Below the pieces are notes generated by a model, which saw only the letters and a program-made list of their open reading frames with translations, was not told where the DNA came from and did no database searches. The translations under genes and the position numbers were made by a program. Source: Bacillus sp. S/N-304-OC-R1 (GTDB lineage: Bacteria > Bacillota > Bacilli > Bacillales > Cytobacillaceae). Taken from it: a stretch of DNA of 64,000 bases. Below, piece after piece: positions 9,204 through 18,450 of this stretch (position 1 is the stretch's first letter; every line of letters begins with the position of its first letter). The stretch covers positions 1 through 64,000 of the forward strand of contig NZ_JACWFE010000021.1 of the NCBI RefSeq assembly GCF_019749375.1, given 5' to 3'.

Positions 9204-12083
9204 CTAGACTTGTGTAACGCTAGCCACTTTTTCTTCAATTCGTTTTTTCATTCGTTCCCGGTCGCGTTCAAGGATAGGCTTTAAATATTTTCCGGTATAG
9301 GAAGCTGGAACTTCCGCTACTTGTTCTGGTGTACCTGTAGCAATGATCGTTCCGCCTTTATCTCCGCCCTCTGGACCAAGATCGATAATGTAGTCTGCCG
9401 CTTTAATAACATCAAGATTATGTTCGATAACTAGGACGGTATCGCCATTTTCTACTAGACGCTGCAGAACGATAAGCAATCTCGCAATATCGTCGACATG
9501 AAGTCCAGTCGTTGGCTCGTCCAAAATGTAGAGTGAACGGCCAGTTGAACGGCGATGCAGTTCAGATGCGAGCTTCACACGCTGGGCTTCCCCTCCAGAA
9601 AGGGTTGTTGCTGGCTGTCCAAGCTTGACATAGCCTAGTCCAACATCATATATCGTTTGGAGCTTGCGGCTGATCTTTGGAATGTTTTCGAAAAATTCTA
9701 CTGCGTCTTCCACAGTCATATCAAGTATTTCGGAAATGTTCTTCCCTTTATATTGCACTTCAAGCGTTTCACGATTATAGCGTTTTCCGTGACATACCTC
9801 GCATGGGACATACACATCCGGCAGGAAGTGCATTTCAATTTTAATAATTCCATCCCCACGGCAGGCTTCACAGCGGCCGCCTTTAACGTTAAAGCTGAAA
9901 CGGCCCTTCTTATAGCCGCGGACCTTCGCTTCATTTGTTGATGCAAAAACATCGCGAATATCATCAAAAACGCCTGTATAGGTTGCCGGGTTCGAGCGAG
10001 GTGTTCTTCCAATCGGTGATTGGTCAATATCGATCACCTTATCTAAATGCTCAATTCCTTTAATTTCTTTATGTTCACCAGGCTTTGCTTTTGCATGATT
10101 AAGCTTTTGAGCCAGCGTTTTATGAAGGATTTCATTGATTAACGTACTTTTCCCTGATCCAGAAACACCGGTGACAGAAATAAACGTTCCGAGCGGAAAT
10201 TTCACACTGACATTTTTCAGGTTGTTTTCCTTTGCTCCTTTGATTTCCATAAAACGTCCGTCATTTTTTCGGCGCTCAACTGGAAGCGGGATGAACTTTT
10301 TCCCTGATAGGTATTGGCCAGTTAAAGAATGTGGATCATTCATAACCTCTTCAGGAGTTCCGGCCGAAACAATTTCCCCTCCGTGAACACCAGCCCCCGG
10401 ACCAATATCAATGAGATAATCAGCTGCGAGCATTGTATCCTCATCATGTTCAACAACAATAAGGGTATTGCCGATATCGCGCATATTTTTCATCGTATCG
10501 ATTAACCGGTCATTATCACGCTGATGCAGACCAATGGATGGCTCGTCAAGAATGTAAAGCACACCTGTTAATCGTGAACCGATTTGGGTGGCAAGCCTGA
10601 TTCGCTGTGCCTCCCCACCTGAAAGCGTTCCGGCAGCACGGCTTAACGTCAGGTAATCCAGCCCGACATTCACTAAGAAGCCAAGGCGTTCCTTGATTTC
10701 TCGAAAAATAAGATTCGCAATCTTCATTTCTTTCTCTGTTAAATTTAACTCATCAAAGAATTTAAACGCTTCCTCTACAGAAAGCTCTGTAACATTTCCG
10801 ATATGCTGGCCGGAAATAAGAACAGCCAACGTTTCTTTTTTCAAACGGTAGCCTTTACAAGTTGGACAAGGCTGCTGGGCCATGTACTTTTCCATTTGCT
10901 CACGAATATAATCTGAGCTTGTTTCCTTATATCTGCGTTCGACATTTCGGATAACTCCCTCAAATTCTATGAGATTTTCTCTTACTTGGCCAAAATCATT
11001 TTCATAATGGAAGAAGATTTTCTCCCCATTGGACCCATATAAAATTTTATCAAAAAGATGCTCAGGAATTTCCTTTACCGGAACATCCATATCAATACCG
11101 TAATGGGTGCAAACCGCCTCAAGCAGCTGTGGATAGTACTGCGAGCTTGTTGGCTCCCATGGGGCAATGGCATGCTGGCGTAGGGATAAATCCCGATTAG
11201 GTACGACAAGGTCAACATCTACTTCAAGCTTAGATCCAAGTCCATCACATTCTGGACAGGCTCCAAACGGACTGTTAAAGGAAAACATCCGCGGCTCAAG
11301 CTCTCCGATTGAAAAACCGCAATGCGGACATGCATGATTTTCACTAAATAGAAGCTCCTCTTCACCGATCACATCAATTAGCACCTTTCCGCTTCCAAGC
11401 TTTAAGGCGGTTTCAATCGAGTCAGCTAAGCGAGCAGTAATCCCTTCTTTTATGACAATTCGGTCTACAACTACTTCAATCGAATGCTTTTTATTCTTTT
11501 CTAACTCAAATTCCTCACCAAGGTCGTGCATCTCCCCATCAATGCGGACACGGACAAATCCTTGCTTCTTCACTTCATCTAATACTTTTACATGAGTGCC
11601 TTTTCTTCCTGAAACAATTGGAGCAAGGACTTGAAGCTTTGTTCGGTCTGGATATTCCATTATTCTATCAACCATTTGTTCAATTGTTTGAGAAGAAATC
11701 TCGATGCCATGATTTGGACAGGTTGGTCGCCCAACTCTGGCAAATAATAATCTTAAATAATCATATATTTCGGTCACAGTTCCGACAGTCGAGCGCGGAT
11801 TTCGGCTCGTTGTTTTTTGGTCGATAGAAATCGCAGGAGACAAGCCTTCAATCGCATCTACATCCGGTTTGTCCATTTGTCCAAGAAATTGGCGTGCATA
11901 AGCAGATAATGATTCTACATATCTTCGCTGCCCTTCAGCATAAATCGTATCGAAGGCAAGCGAGGACTTCCCAGATCCAGAAAGTCCTGTCAGCACAACT
12001 AATTGATCTCTCGGAATGGTGACATCAATATTTTTTAAATTATGGGCTCTGGCGCCTTTGACAATTAGATTTTCCATCGCCAT
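9204..12083 (-). CDS. uvrA: Excinuclease ABC subunit A
   Basis: UvrA is the damage-recognition ATPase of nucleotide excision repair; the dimer loads UvrB onto lesions. The 959-residue protein has the first Walker [14 protein letters not shown] near residue 33, a zinc module ([17 protein letters not shown]), the second Walker [14 protein letters not shown] near 640, a second zinc module ([16 protein letters not shown]), and two LSGGEAQR signatures with [10 protein letters not shown] and [11 protein letters not shown]alker B/H regions. Length matches the family (about 957). It follows uvrB by seven bases with its own GGAAGG site, so the two are one operon. Confidence 0.98.
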   Translation of the reverse strand: MAMENLIVKGARAHNLKNIDVTIPRDQLVVLTGLSGSGKSSLAFDTIYAEGQRRYVESLSAYARQFLGQMDKPDVDAIEGLSPAISIDQKTTSRNPRSTVGTVTEIYDYLRLLFARVGRPTCPNHGIEISSQTIEQMVDRIMEYPDRTKLQVLAPIVSGRKGTHVKVLDEVKKQGFVRVRIDGEMHDLGEEFELEKNKKHSIEVVVDRIVIKEGITARLADSIETALKLGSGKVLIDVIGEEELLFSENHACPHCGFSIGELEPRMFSFNSPFGACPECDGLGSKLEVDVDLVVPNRDLSLRQHAIAPWEPTSSQYYPQLLEAVCTHYGIDMDVPVKEIPEHLFDKILYGSNGEKIFFHYENDFGQVRENLIEFEGVIRNVERRYKETSSDYIREQMEKYMAQQPCPTCKGYRLKKETLAVLISGQHIGNVTELSVEEAFKFFDELNLTEKEMKIANLIFREIKERLGFLVNVGLDYLTLSRAAGTLSGGEAQRIRLATQIGSRLTGVLYILDEPSIGLHQRDNDRLIDTMKNMRDIGNTLIVVEHDEDTMLAADYLIDIGPGAGVHGGEIVSAGTPEEVMNDPHSLTGQYLSGKKFIPLPVERRKNDGRFMEIKGAKENNLKNVSVKFPLGTFISVTGVSGSGKSTLINEILHKTLAQKLNHAKAKPGEHKEIKGIEHLDKVIDIDQSPIGRTPRSNPATYTGVFDDIRDVFASTNEAKVRGYKKGRFSFNVKGGRCEACRGDGIIKIEMHFLPDVYVPCEVCHGKRYNRETLEVQYKGKNISEILDMTVEDAVEFFENIPKISRKLQTIYDVGLGYVKLGQPATTLSGGEAQRVKLASELHRRSTGRSLYILDEPTTGLHVDDIARLLIVLQRLVENGDTVLVIEHNLDVIKAADYIIDLGPEGGDKGGTIIATGTPEQVAEVPASYTGKYLKPILERDRERMKKRIEEKVASVTQV

Positions 12084-12090
12084 CTTTACG

Positions 12091-14070
12091 TCATCCTTCC
12101 GCTTTCAGCTCTAGAATTAAATCACGAAGCTCGGCAGCACGTTCGAAATTGAGCGCTTTTGCCGCTTCCTTCATTTCTTTTTCCATATTTTCTATCAGTT
12201 TTTCGCGTTCCTTCTTATTCAGCTTGCCAATTTTCGCTGATGCTTTATATTCTTCCGGGTTTTCCGCAGCAATCGTGGCCCGAATGACATCACGGATTTC
12301 CTTTTGAATCGTCTGTGGTGTAATTCCATGCTTTTGATTGTATTCCTTCTGAATCGCACGGCGCCGTTTCGTCTCGCTGATTGCTAATTCCATGGAGTTT
12401 GTCATTTTATCCGCATACATGATGACATGACCATTCGCATTACGAGCTGCCCGGCCAACTGTCTGGATAAGTGACCTCTCTGAACGGAGGAAGCCTTCTT
12501 TGTCTGCATCCAAAATGGCCACAAGCGAAACTTCCGGAATATCAATCCCTTCTCTTAATAGGTTAATCCCTACTAGAACATCATAAGTGCCGAGACGCAG
12601 CTCACGAATAATTTCAATTCTTTCTAACGTTTTCACTTCAGAATGCAAATATTGCACCTTGATGCCAATTTCCTTTAAATAATCTGTTAAATCTTCAGAC
12701 ATTTTTTTCGTTAAGGTCGTAATGAGAACACGTTCATTTCGCTTTATCCGATCATGAATTTCACCAATTAAATCATCTATTTGTCCTTCAATTGGACGGA
12801 CATCGATGGTTGGATCGAGTAGTCCAGTCGGTCGGATGATTTGCTGAATCATTTCAGGCGTATGCTCAATCTCATACGGTCCTGGTGTTGCCGATACGTA
12901 AACAATTTGTTTAATATGCTCTTCAAATTCATTAAACATAAGAGGACGGTTGTCTAGGGCCGATGGCAGACGGAAGCCATGATCAACAAGAACTGATTTC
13001 CGTGCCTGGTCTCCATTATACATTCCGCGGATTTGCGGTAAAGTCACATGTGATTCATCAATGACGATCAAGAAATCTTCTGGGAAAAAGTCCATTAATG
13101 TGTAAGGTGTAGATCCTGGGGGTCTTAATGTCAGATGTCTTGAGTAGTTTTCGATCCCGGAGCAAAAGCCCATTTCCCTCATCATTTCAAGATCATAGCG
13201 GGTCCGCTGTTCAAGGCGCTGAGCCTCGAGAAGCTTATCATTATCTCTTAAATCCTTCAGTCTTACTTCTAATTCTTCTTCAATGCTTTTAATAGCTAGA
13301 CGCATCTTTTCTTCACGGGTTACGAAGTGGGATCTTGGAAAAATGGCTACATGCTCGCGATCGCCAATGATTTCACCAGTTAGTGAATCCACCTCGCGAA
13401 TACGGTCAATTTCATCCCCGAAAAATTCCACTCGAATACAGCGTTCATCTTTAGAAGCAGGAATAATTTCGACGACATCTCCTCGCACCCGGAAGGTTCC
13501 ACGCTGAAAAGCAATATCATTTCGTTCATATTGAATATCCACAAGACGATGAAGAAGCTGATTTCTTTCGATCTCCATCCCCGTTCTCAGTGAAAGTACG
13601 AGCTCCCGATATTCCTCAGGAGAACCTAAGCCATAAATACAAGAAACGCTGGCAATGATAATAACGTCTTTCCGCTCAAATAAAGAGGATGTTGCTGAGT
13701 GACGAAGCTTATCAATCTCATCGTTAATACTCGCATCCTTCTCAATAAATGTATCTGTCTGGGGAACATAAGCTTCGGGCTGATAATAATCATAGTAGCT
13801 GACGAAATATTCAACCGCGTTATCAGGGAAAAACTCTTTAAACTCACTGTACAGCTGCCCTGCAAGTGTTTTATTATGTGCAATAATCAAAGTTGGTTTG
13901 TTCACTTCTTTAATAACGTTTGAGATTGTGAAGGTCTTACCAGTACCTGTCGCTCCCAATAACGTTTGGTGCTTTTTGCCGGAGTTGATCCCCGCTACTA
14001 GCCTTTTGATCGCTTCTGGCTGATCTCCTTGGGGAGTATATTTTGAGACTAGTTTAAATTGGTCCTTCAT
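12091..14070 (-). CDS. uvrB: Excinuclease ABC subunit B
   Basis: UvrB is the helicase-like core of nucleotide excision repair that verifies damage and recruits UvrC. The 659 residues show GATGTGKT (Walker A, about residues 39-46), the beta-hairpin region [16 protein letters not shown] (Walker B), helicase motif VSATPGPYE, motif [11 protein letters not shown], and the C-terminal UVR/UvrC-binding helix ([18 protein letters not shown]). The ATG has an upstream GGGAGG site. An SOS-type LexA box lies 114-127 bases upstream. Confidence 0.98.
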   Translation of the reverse strand: MKDQFKLVSKYTPQGDQPEAIKRLVAGINSGKKHQTLLGATGTGKTFTISNVIKEVNKPTLIIAHNKTLAGQLYSEFKEFFPDNAVEYFVSYYDYYQPEAYVPQTDTFIEKDASINDEIDKLRHSATSSLFERKDVIIIASVSCIYGLGSPEEYRELVLSLRTGMEIERNQLLHRLVDIQYERNDIAFQRGTFRVRGDVVEIIPASKDERCIRVEFFGDEIDRIREVDSLTGEIIGDREHVAIFPRSHFVTREEKMRLAIKSIEEELEVRLKDLRDNDKLLEAQRLEQRTRYDLEMMREMGFCSGIENYSRHLTLRPPGSTPYTLMDFFPEDFLIVIDESHVTLPQIRGMYNGDQARKSVLVDHGFRLPSALDNRPLMFNEFEEHIKQIVYVSATPGPYEIEHTPEMIQQIIRPTGLLDPTIDVRPIEGQIDDLIGEIHDRIKRNERVLITTLTKKMSEDLTDYLKEIGIKVQYLHSEVKTLERIEIIRELRLGTYDVLVGINLLREGIDIPEVSLVAILDADKEGFLRSERSLIQTVGRAARNANGHVIMYADKMTNSMELAISETKRRRAIQKEYNQKHGITPQTIQKEIRDVIRATIAAENPEEYKASAKIGKLNKKEREKLIENMEKEMKEAAKALNFERAAELRDLILELKAEG

Positions 14071-14183
14071 ACAAAGCCTCCCGTTTCTTTCTTCTATATA
14101 GAAAGGATTAAATAATCACTTTAATCACAGAAACATACTATACACATTCTACCACAAAGCATTAAAAACTAACCACTAATATA

Positions 14184-14197
14184 CGAACGGATATTCG
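14184..14197. promoter_or_regulatory. LexA (DinR) box upstream of uvrB
   Basis: CGAACGGATATTCG matches the Bacillus LexA operator CGAAC-N4-GTTCG with a single mismatch. uvrBA is an SOS operon in B. subtilis, so the position agrees with known biology. Confidence 0.75.
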
Positions 14198-14257
14198 ATT
14201 ATTTTTTAAATTAATCCTGTTGGAGAAAAAAGTCTTCCTATTTTTCCGATCATTTTA

Positions 14258-14405
14258 TTAATTAAACGTTTGTTTAAATGCTTCTATTCTTATTAATCAA
14301 ACGTTTGTTTAAATACATTTAACCCCAGACATATCAAGGTAAATCTTTATTAATCAAACGTTTGTTTAAATTGATCTTTTACTAATTAATCAAACGTTTG
14401 ATTAA
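14258..14405. repeat. Four AAACGTTT-centred palindromes (operator-like cluster)
   Basis: Four 20-bp elements lie at 14258-14277, 14293-14312, 14350-14369 and 14386-14405. Three read TTAATCAAACGTTTGTTTAA or a one-base variant, and the fourth, TTAATCAAACGTTTGATTAA, is a perfect palindrome. Start-to-start spacings are 35, 57 and 36 bases. The dyad resembles TetR-family operators, but no TetR gene and no gene start lies within 180 bases: uvrB begins at 14070 and the gntR-like gene ends at 14578. Function unknown. Confidence 0.8.
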
Positions 14406-14420
14406 AACCTTCAAACGTAG

Positions 14421-14504
14421 AATATATCCGCCAGTTCCAGGATATATCCACCAGTTCCCGATTATATCCGCCAGTTCCCGATTATATCCGCCAGTTCCGG
14501 ATTA
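14421..14504. repeat. 20-bp tandem repeat, four units
   Basis: Four head-to-tail copies of approximately ATTATATCCGCCAGTTCCCG occupy 14421-14500 with an exact 20-base period and a few substitutions. It lies directly beside the palindrome cluster, in the non-coding stretch 14071-14577. Confidence 0.85.
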
Positions 14505-14535
14505 TTTTATTCCAATCCGAAATACTTCCCTCCAA

Positions 14536-14567
14536 ATAAAAAAAGCCTGCCTCAATGAGGGCAGACT
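14536..14567 (-). terminator. Intrinsic terminator of the gntR-like gene
   Basis: On the minus strand GTCTGCCCTC pairs with GAGGCAGGC across a three-base loop (14545-14566), followed by seven T residues. It lies 12 bases after the regulator stop codon. Confidence 0.88.
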
Positions 14568-14577
14568 AGAGTGACAA

Positions 14578-15261
14578 CTATTCTTCTTTCTGACTTTTTT
14601 CATTTTCTTGCGAATCAAAATAAATATTAATCGCTTCAAAGACATTCTGTCGGGCGATGCTGGCTGCTTCCTCTTTATTCCTATCCTCGAATGCTTTCAA
14701 TATAGCATTATGCTCCTCAATAGACTTAGGAGTGAGGATGATGGAATTGTGAAAATATAGCCTTCTAACATGGGATTGGAGTGTAGATACTGTACTAGAA
14801 ATATACGAGTTTTCAGTAACCTCTACAATGCTTTGATGAAAATCCTCATCAAGCTTTAAGGCTGTATACGAATCACCTGTGTTAACCGCCTGTGCAAATT
14901 GCTCATTAATTTCACGAAGGGAATCAATTTTTTCCTGTGTAATAATTGGTGCAGCTAATTCTGCCGCTAAAGCTTGAAGGACCCCTAATGGAGGCAAAAT
15001 TTTGCTAATATCTTCTTTATTTACTGACGTCACTTGAGTGCCAACCCCTGGGTACATTTCAACGAACCCTTGAAAGCTAAGGAGCTGTAGCGCTTCTCTA
15101 ATAGGAGTTCGGCTGACCCCTAATGCCTGTGCTAGATCGGCATCATGTAATTTTTCTTTAGGGTGCAGAGTCCCATCAATGATCCATTCTAGAAGTTGCG
15201 AATATGCACGCTTTTTTGCAGACATACGAGCAGGAGTCGAGTAATTAGCTGGTATTGGCAT
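14578..15261 (-). CDS. GntR-family (FadR/FCD subfamily) transcriptional regulator
   Basis: The 227-residue protein has an N-terminal winged helix (AYSQLLEWIIDGTLHPKEKL, then LAQALGVSRTPIREALQLL) near residues 20-80. A helical FCD ligand-binding domain follows, with metal-ligand-type residues in LDEDFHQSIVEV and FHNSI...EEHNAILKAF. FCD regulators usually respond to organic or amino acids. The ATG at 15261 is favoured because AAGGGGG lies seven bases upstream; another ATG two codons earlier is too close to it. The gene is divergent from a BrnQ-type transporter, its likely target, but this is inferred from position. Confidence 0.88.
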   Translation of the reverse strand: MPIPANYSTPARMSAKKRAYSQLLEWIIDGTLHPKEKLHDADLAQALGVSRTPIREALQLLSFQGFVEMYPGVGTQVTSVNKEDISKILPPLGVLQALAAELAAPIITQEKIDSLREINEQFAQAVNTGDSYTALKLDEDFHQSIVEVTENSYISSTVSTLQSHVRRLYFHNSIILTPKSIEEHNAILKAFEDRNKEEAASIARQNVFEAINIYFDSQENEKSQKEE

Positions 15262-15640
15262 ATTCATACCCCCTTCGTCACATTAACTAAGTTATTTTTT
15301 TACAATTAAAACGCTTTCACTATACATAATAATGCTTTTATTATATTGAACTAATAATATGAATACAATATATTACATATGATTTTTACATAAAAATATT
15401 TTCATATAACTTTATTTTCAGAAATATATTGCATACATATAGTTCATATGGTATATTTTCTTCAATAAAGACAACTGTCTTTTTAATATTAAAATAATTT
15501 TTATTCATTCCAACAACTGAAATCTAGTATCAGAATTTATTTTCTTAATATTTTTTAAATGATTCTGTTTGAGATTCATAGAATGATCGGTCATGTACAC
15601 GAGCATTTTATTTTGGAAGATTCTACAGGAGGGAAATTAA
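15262..15640. promoter_or_regulatory. Divergent gntR / brnQ intergenic region
   Basis: A 379-base, very AT-rich spacer between divergently transcribed genes. An imperfect dyad ATACATAT-AGTTC-ATATGGTAT (15433-15454) is a candidate operator for the adjacent GntR-type regulator. The AGGAGGG ribosome site of brnQ ends eight bases before its ATG. I find no T-box or other leader RNA structure, and cannot assign promoter hexamers with confidence. Confidence 0.35.
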
Positions 15641-16984
15641 ATGTCATCGAAAGGGTCATTTTCATTTACAATCGCGGTTGGCTTTATGCTATTCGCTTTA
15701 TTCTTCGGAGCAGGGAACTTAATTTTCCCGGTTATGCTTGGTCAAATGGCCGGTGAGCATGTTTGGGCAGCGAATGCCGGATTTATCGTAACAGGTGTAG
15801 GTTTGCCATTGCTTGGTATTTTAGCGTTAGGCTTTTCAGGTAAAAGTGATTTACAATCATTAGCAAGCCGCGTGAATCCCTTTTACGGAATCCTATTTAC
15901 AGTTGCTTTATATTTATCAATCGGTCCTTTATTTGCAATTCCTAGAACAGGAACAGTATCTTTTGAAATCGGGATTAAACCATTTTTAGGTGAAACCGAC
16001 AGTTTTCTGCCATTATTCATTTTTTCGATTATCTTTTTTGGGGTTACTTTATTCTTTTCATTAAAATCCTCTAAGCTTGTTGATATCGTTGGAAAAGTGT
16101 TAACGCCATTATTATTAATTTTCATCGGTATTCTTATTGTGACTGTATTCATTAACCCAATTGGCAAAATCCAAGCACCAACTGAAACTTATATGGATAA
16201 TGCTTTCTTCAAAGGGTTCCAAGAAGGTTACTTAACGATGGATGCATTAGCTGCATTTGTTTTCGGGATTATTATTGTTAATACAATGAAAGACAAAGGA
16301 GCACAATCGAAGAAACAAATTATGACAGCGAGCTTAAAAGTAGCTTCCATTGCCGCAATCCTATTAGCGATTATCTATTCTTCTCTAGCATTTATGGGAG
16401 CTTCTAGTGTTGAAGGGATTGGACATTTAGAAAATGGCGGCGCGGTTCTGGCAGCTGTTTCTAATCATTATTTTGGTTCATTCGGTAAGGTTATACTAGC
16501 CGTGATCGTAATAGCGGCGTGCTTAACAACTAGCATCGGCCTTATTACGGCATGTGCCTCTTATTTCAATAAGATCGTTCCTGCTTTTTCTTATACAAAA
16601 TGGGCAGTAATTTTCTCCATCTTTAGCGCTGTGTTCGCAAACTTTGGGTTATCTGCTTTAATCTCTATTTCTGTTCCGGTTTTAGTAGCACTTTACCCGT
16701 TAGCTATCTGTTTAATGGCCTTAACATTCCTGCATCCTCTTTTCAAAGGGAAAAAAGGTGTTTATCAAGGCAGCATCATCATGACCTTTATTGTAAGTGT
16801 ATTTGATGGATTAAATGCGGCTGGAATTAACATTGAAGCCGTAAACAATTTATTTACAGCCATCCTTCCTGGATATGGAGTTGGTATTGGCTGGATTATC
16901 CCGGCAATCGTAGGCGGTGTGATTGGATCGCTATTTAACTTCGAAAAGAAGGAAAGCTACCAAGCTAAATCGATTGAAGGATAA
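15641..16984 (+). CDS. brnQ: Branched-chain amino acid:cation symporter, BrnQ family
   Basis: LIVCS-family carrier that imports leucine, isoleucine and valine with Na+ or H+. The 447-residue protein has about twelve hydrophobic segments and the family's N-terminal signature MLFALFFGAGNLIFPVMLG. A second paralogue (24915-26231) shares this signature. The start is fixed by AGGAGGG eight bases upstream. Divergent from the GntR-type regulator. In B. subtilis uvrB and csbA are adjacent, so this gene and the regulator are an insertion between them. Exact substrate is not provable from sequence. Confidence 0.88.
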   Translation: MSSKGSFSFTIAVGFMLFALFFGAGNLIFPVMLGQMAGEHVWAANAGFIVTGVGLPLLGILALGFSGKSDLQSLASRVNPFYGILFTVALYLSIGPLFAIPRTGTVSFEIGIKPFLGETDSFLPLFIFSIIFFGVTLFFSLKSSKLVDIVGKVLTPLLLIFIGILIVTVFINPIGKIQAPTETYMDNAFFKGFQEGYLTMDALAAFVFGIIIVNTMKDKGAQSKKQIMTASLKVASIAAILLAIIYSSLAFMGASSVEGIGHLENGGAVLAAVSNHYFGSFGKVILAVIVIAACLTTSIGLITACASYFNKIVPAFSYTKWAVIFSIFSAVFANFGLSALISISVPVLVALYPLAICLMALTFLHPLFKGKKGVYQGSIIMTFIVSVFDGLNAAGINIEAVNNLFTAILPGYGVGIGWIIPAIVGGVIGSLFNFEKKESYQAKSIEG

Positions 16985-17003
16985 ATTACAAGTGATTTTA
17001 AAG

Positions 17004-17037
17004 AGGCGACTCTTCGATAGGAAGAATCGCCTTTTTA
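17004..17037 (+). terminator. Intrinsic terminator of brnQ
   Basis: AGGCGA (17004-17009) pairs with TCGCCT (17027-17032), with an inner TCTTC/GAAGA pairing, followed by five T residues. It lies 20 bases after the brnQ stop, between convergent genes. Confidence 0.85.
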
Positions 17038-17040
17038 TTT

Positions 17041-17274
17041 TTACGCTCTTTTTCGAGTTTGCTGCTTCATGCGGTTAGCGTACCAGAAGCCAACCGTTAA
17101 TGAAAATGCATCAACGACAATTAACCATAACGCATCCGTGTAGCCTTTATAAACAGAAGCTGCAATTAATGCGACCGTCAGCACAAGACCAATCACATGA
17201 TTGTAAGCCACTCTCGTAAACAGCACCACTAACAAGCCAGGCAGCAGCAGAGCTGATAAGAATTTTAATAACAT
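17041..17274 (-). CDS. csbA: General stress membrane protein CsbA
   Basis: A 77-residue protein with two to three hydrophobic helices and a basic tail (MKQQTRKRA), matching CsbA of B. subtilis in size and pattern (LLPGLLVVLFTRVAYNHVIG). CsbA is a sigma-B-controlled membrane protein of unknown activity. AAGGTG six bases upstream supports the start. A sigma-B-like promoter lies at 17341-17364. It would be uvrB's neighbour if the brnQ insertion were removed. Confidence 0.85.
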   Translation of the reverse strand: MLLKFLSALLLPGLLVVLFTRVAYNHVIGLVLTVALIAASVYKGYTDALWLIVVDAFSLTVGFWYANRMKQQTRKRA

Positions 17275-17340
17275 TGATTACACCTTCTTTTACATAATAA
17301 TCAAATAGAAAAGCCGTCATTTTCTATAAGATAACATAGA

Positions 17341-17364
17341 ATACCCTATCGTGATAGGTTTTAC
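17341..17364 (-). promoter_or_regulatory. Sigma-B-type promoter for csbA
   Basis: On the minus strand GTAAAA (17359-17364) and GGGTAT (17341-17346) are separated by 12 bases; the consensus is GTTTAA-N12-15-GGGTAT. The -10 is perfect, the -35 matches at four of six positions, and csbA is a known sigma-B gene. Confidence 0.65.
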
Positions 17365-17386
17365 ATGATTATTCCTCCTAGTACGC

Positions 17387-17416
17387 AGGATAAATCCATT
17401 ATCTCCGTACACACTA
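17387..17416 (+). promoter_or_regulatory. Sigma-G-type promoter for the SASP gene
   Basis: AGGATAA (17387-17393) and CACACTA (17410-17416) with a 16-base spacer resemble the forespore consensus TGMATAA / CATACTA. The downstream gene is a classical sigma-G target. Confidence 0.5.
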
Positions 17417-17444
17417 TTTGTAAAACCAAAGGAGGATGTAAATC

Positions 17445-17717
17445 ATGGCTAGAAGAAAGCGCAGACCTCTCGTTCCCGATTCCAGAGGTGCTCTCGATCA
17501 GTTTAAGAATAAGGTAATGGCGAATGAAGGCTATCAAGTGGACAAAGAGAATCCTGACAATGTGAAATATGAAGTAGCAAGTGAAGTTGGGGTTCCTTTG
17601 CAGGAAGGCTATAATGGCCGTCTGACTTCAAGGGAAGCAGGTAAGGTCGGCGGAAAAATTGGCGGCAGTATGGTAAAGGAGCTTGTCCGCATGGCTCAGG
17701 AGCGAATGAAGAAATAG
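17445..17717 (+). CDS. Alpha/beta-type small acid-soluble spore protein
   Basis: SASPs coat and protect DNA in dormant spores and are degraded at germination. The 90-residue product carries the protease (GPR) recognition region KYEVASEVGVPL and the conserved C-terminal half GKVGGKIGGSMVKELVRMAQ. A 35-residue basic N-terminal part (ARRKRRPLVPDSRGALDQFK) precedes these, making it a somewhat long member. AAAGGAGG sits upstream of the ATG. Single-gene unit with a sigma-G-like promoter, back to back with csbA. Confidence 0.92.
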   Translation: MARRKRRPLVPDSRGALDQFKNKVMANEGYQVDKENPDNVKYEVASEVGVPLQEGYNGRLTSREAGKVGGKIGGSMVKELVRMAQERMKK

Positions 17718-17730
17718 AGGCGTTCACAAC

Positions 17731-17758
17731 GGGACTGCGGAACCGTCCCTATGTCCCA
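17731..17758. repeat. GGGAC/GTCCC hairpin element, copy 1
   Basis: GGGAC (17731-17735) is followed by GGAACCGTCCC and then TATGTCCCA, giving a compact inverted repeat after the SASP stop. A related element lies at 33330-33357 in the opposite orientation, sharing GAACCGTCCC flanked by GGGAC and GTC. They look like REP-type palindromes; no transposase gene is in the window. Confidence 0.6.
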
Positions 17759-17791
17759 TGCATATAGTGGATGGCATAGGAGGGTTCCGCT

Positions 17792-18358
17792 ATGTATGAT
17801 TTCAAAAAAGAGATCTTGCAAATCCAAACTGCATTTGGAAAATGGCCAAAAGCGAAGAAGATTGTGCTCGTTGCGCTTTTAAGCAGCATTGGGGCCATTT
17901 TTCAATCTGCAGGAGGGTATTTACCTGCTGTTGGTTATTTTATTAGCCCCTTGGCGACCGCACCTGTCATCCTTTGCTCTATTTTCTCCATCCCGATTGG
18001 CTTTCTTTCCTATATATTAATCACTCTATTACTATTCATTCTCGAGCCGTCTGAGCTCATTATTTTCCCTTTTACGACTGGACTGCTGGGCCTATTTATC
18101 GGGGGATCTTTTCATTTATTCAAAGGGATCTGGAGCCAAGTATTATGCGGTGCAGCAGGATTAATAATCGGGATAAGTGTTTTGTTGTATGCTGTAAAAT
18201 TCCCTGTTTTAGGACCTGCTGTTTCAAGTTCATTTAGTTTCCTTGTTTTTGCCGCAGTATTCATCTGTTCTATTTTTTACAGTTGGATTTGGGTAGCTTT
18301 AATCCGCAAGCTATTAGGAAGATTTAAAAGGATCATCTTTTTGTCACCTTCCAAATGA
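17792..18358 (+). CDS. Multi-pass membrane protein, ECF S-component-like (uncertain)
   Basis: I do not recognise a specific family. The 188-residue protein starts with a short cytoplasmic stretch (KEILQIQTAFGKWPKAKK) and then five to six hydrophobic helices (VLVALLSSIGAIFQSAGGYL, FISPLATAPVILCSIFSIPI, and so on). The size, the helix count and the small-residue-rich first helix resemble vitamin-uptake S components of ECF transporters, but no family motif is certain. AGGAGGG upstream of the ATG supports translation. It stands alone, convergent with the acetolactate synthase-like gene. Confidence 0.6.
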   Translation: MYDFKKEILQIQTAFGKWPKAKKIVLVALLSSIGAIFQSAGGYLPAVGYFISPLATAPVILCSIFSIPIGFLSYILITLLLFILEPSELIIFPFTTGLLGLFIGGSFHLFKGIWSQVLCGAAGLIIGISVLLYAVKFPVLGPAVSSSFSFLVFAAVFICSIFYSWIWVALIRKLLGRFKRIIFLSPSK

Positions 18359-18446
18359 CGCCTGTTTCTGGCGGCTTATCCAGTATTCCGAAATCATATC
18401 TATCAGTCTTTCCAATCCTCCGCCATTCTTTTTCGAGATGACCTTC
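18333..18446 (-). other. Start-less coding-like stretch (possible gene remnant)
   Basis: The minus strand between the acetolactate synthase-like stop and the convergent membrane-protein gene reads as an open frame with protein-like composition, including EKEWRRIGKTDRYDFG and ILDKPPETGVIWKVTKR, then a stop at 18333-18335. It has no ATG, GTG or TTG start in frame after the preceding stop. It may be the 3' remnant of a lost gene; I do not recognise the protein. Confidence 0.3.
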
Positions 18447-18450
18447 CTCT

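Noticed and set aside
15268..15640. T-box or other leader riboswitch before brnQ
   Set aside because: No conserved T-box sequence, specifier stem or terminator is visible in the spacer.
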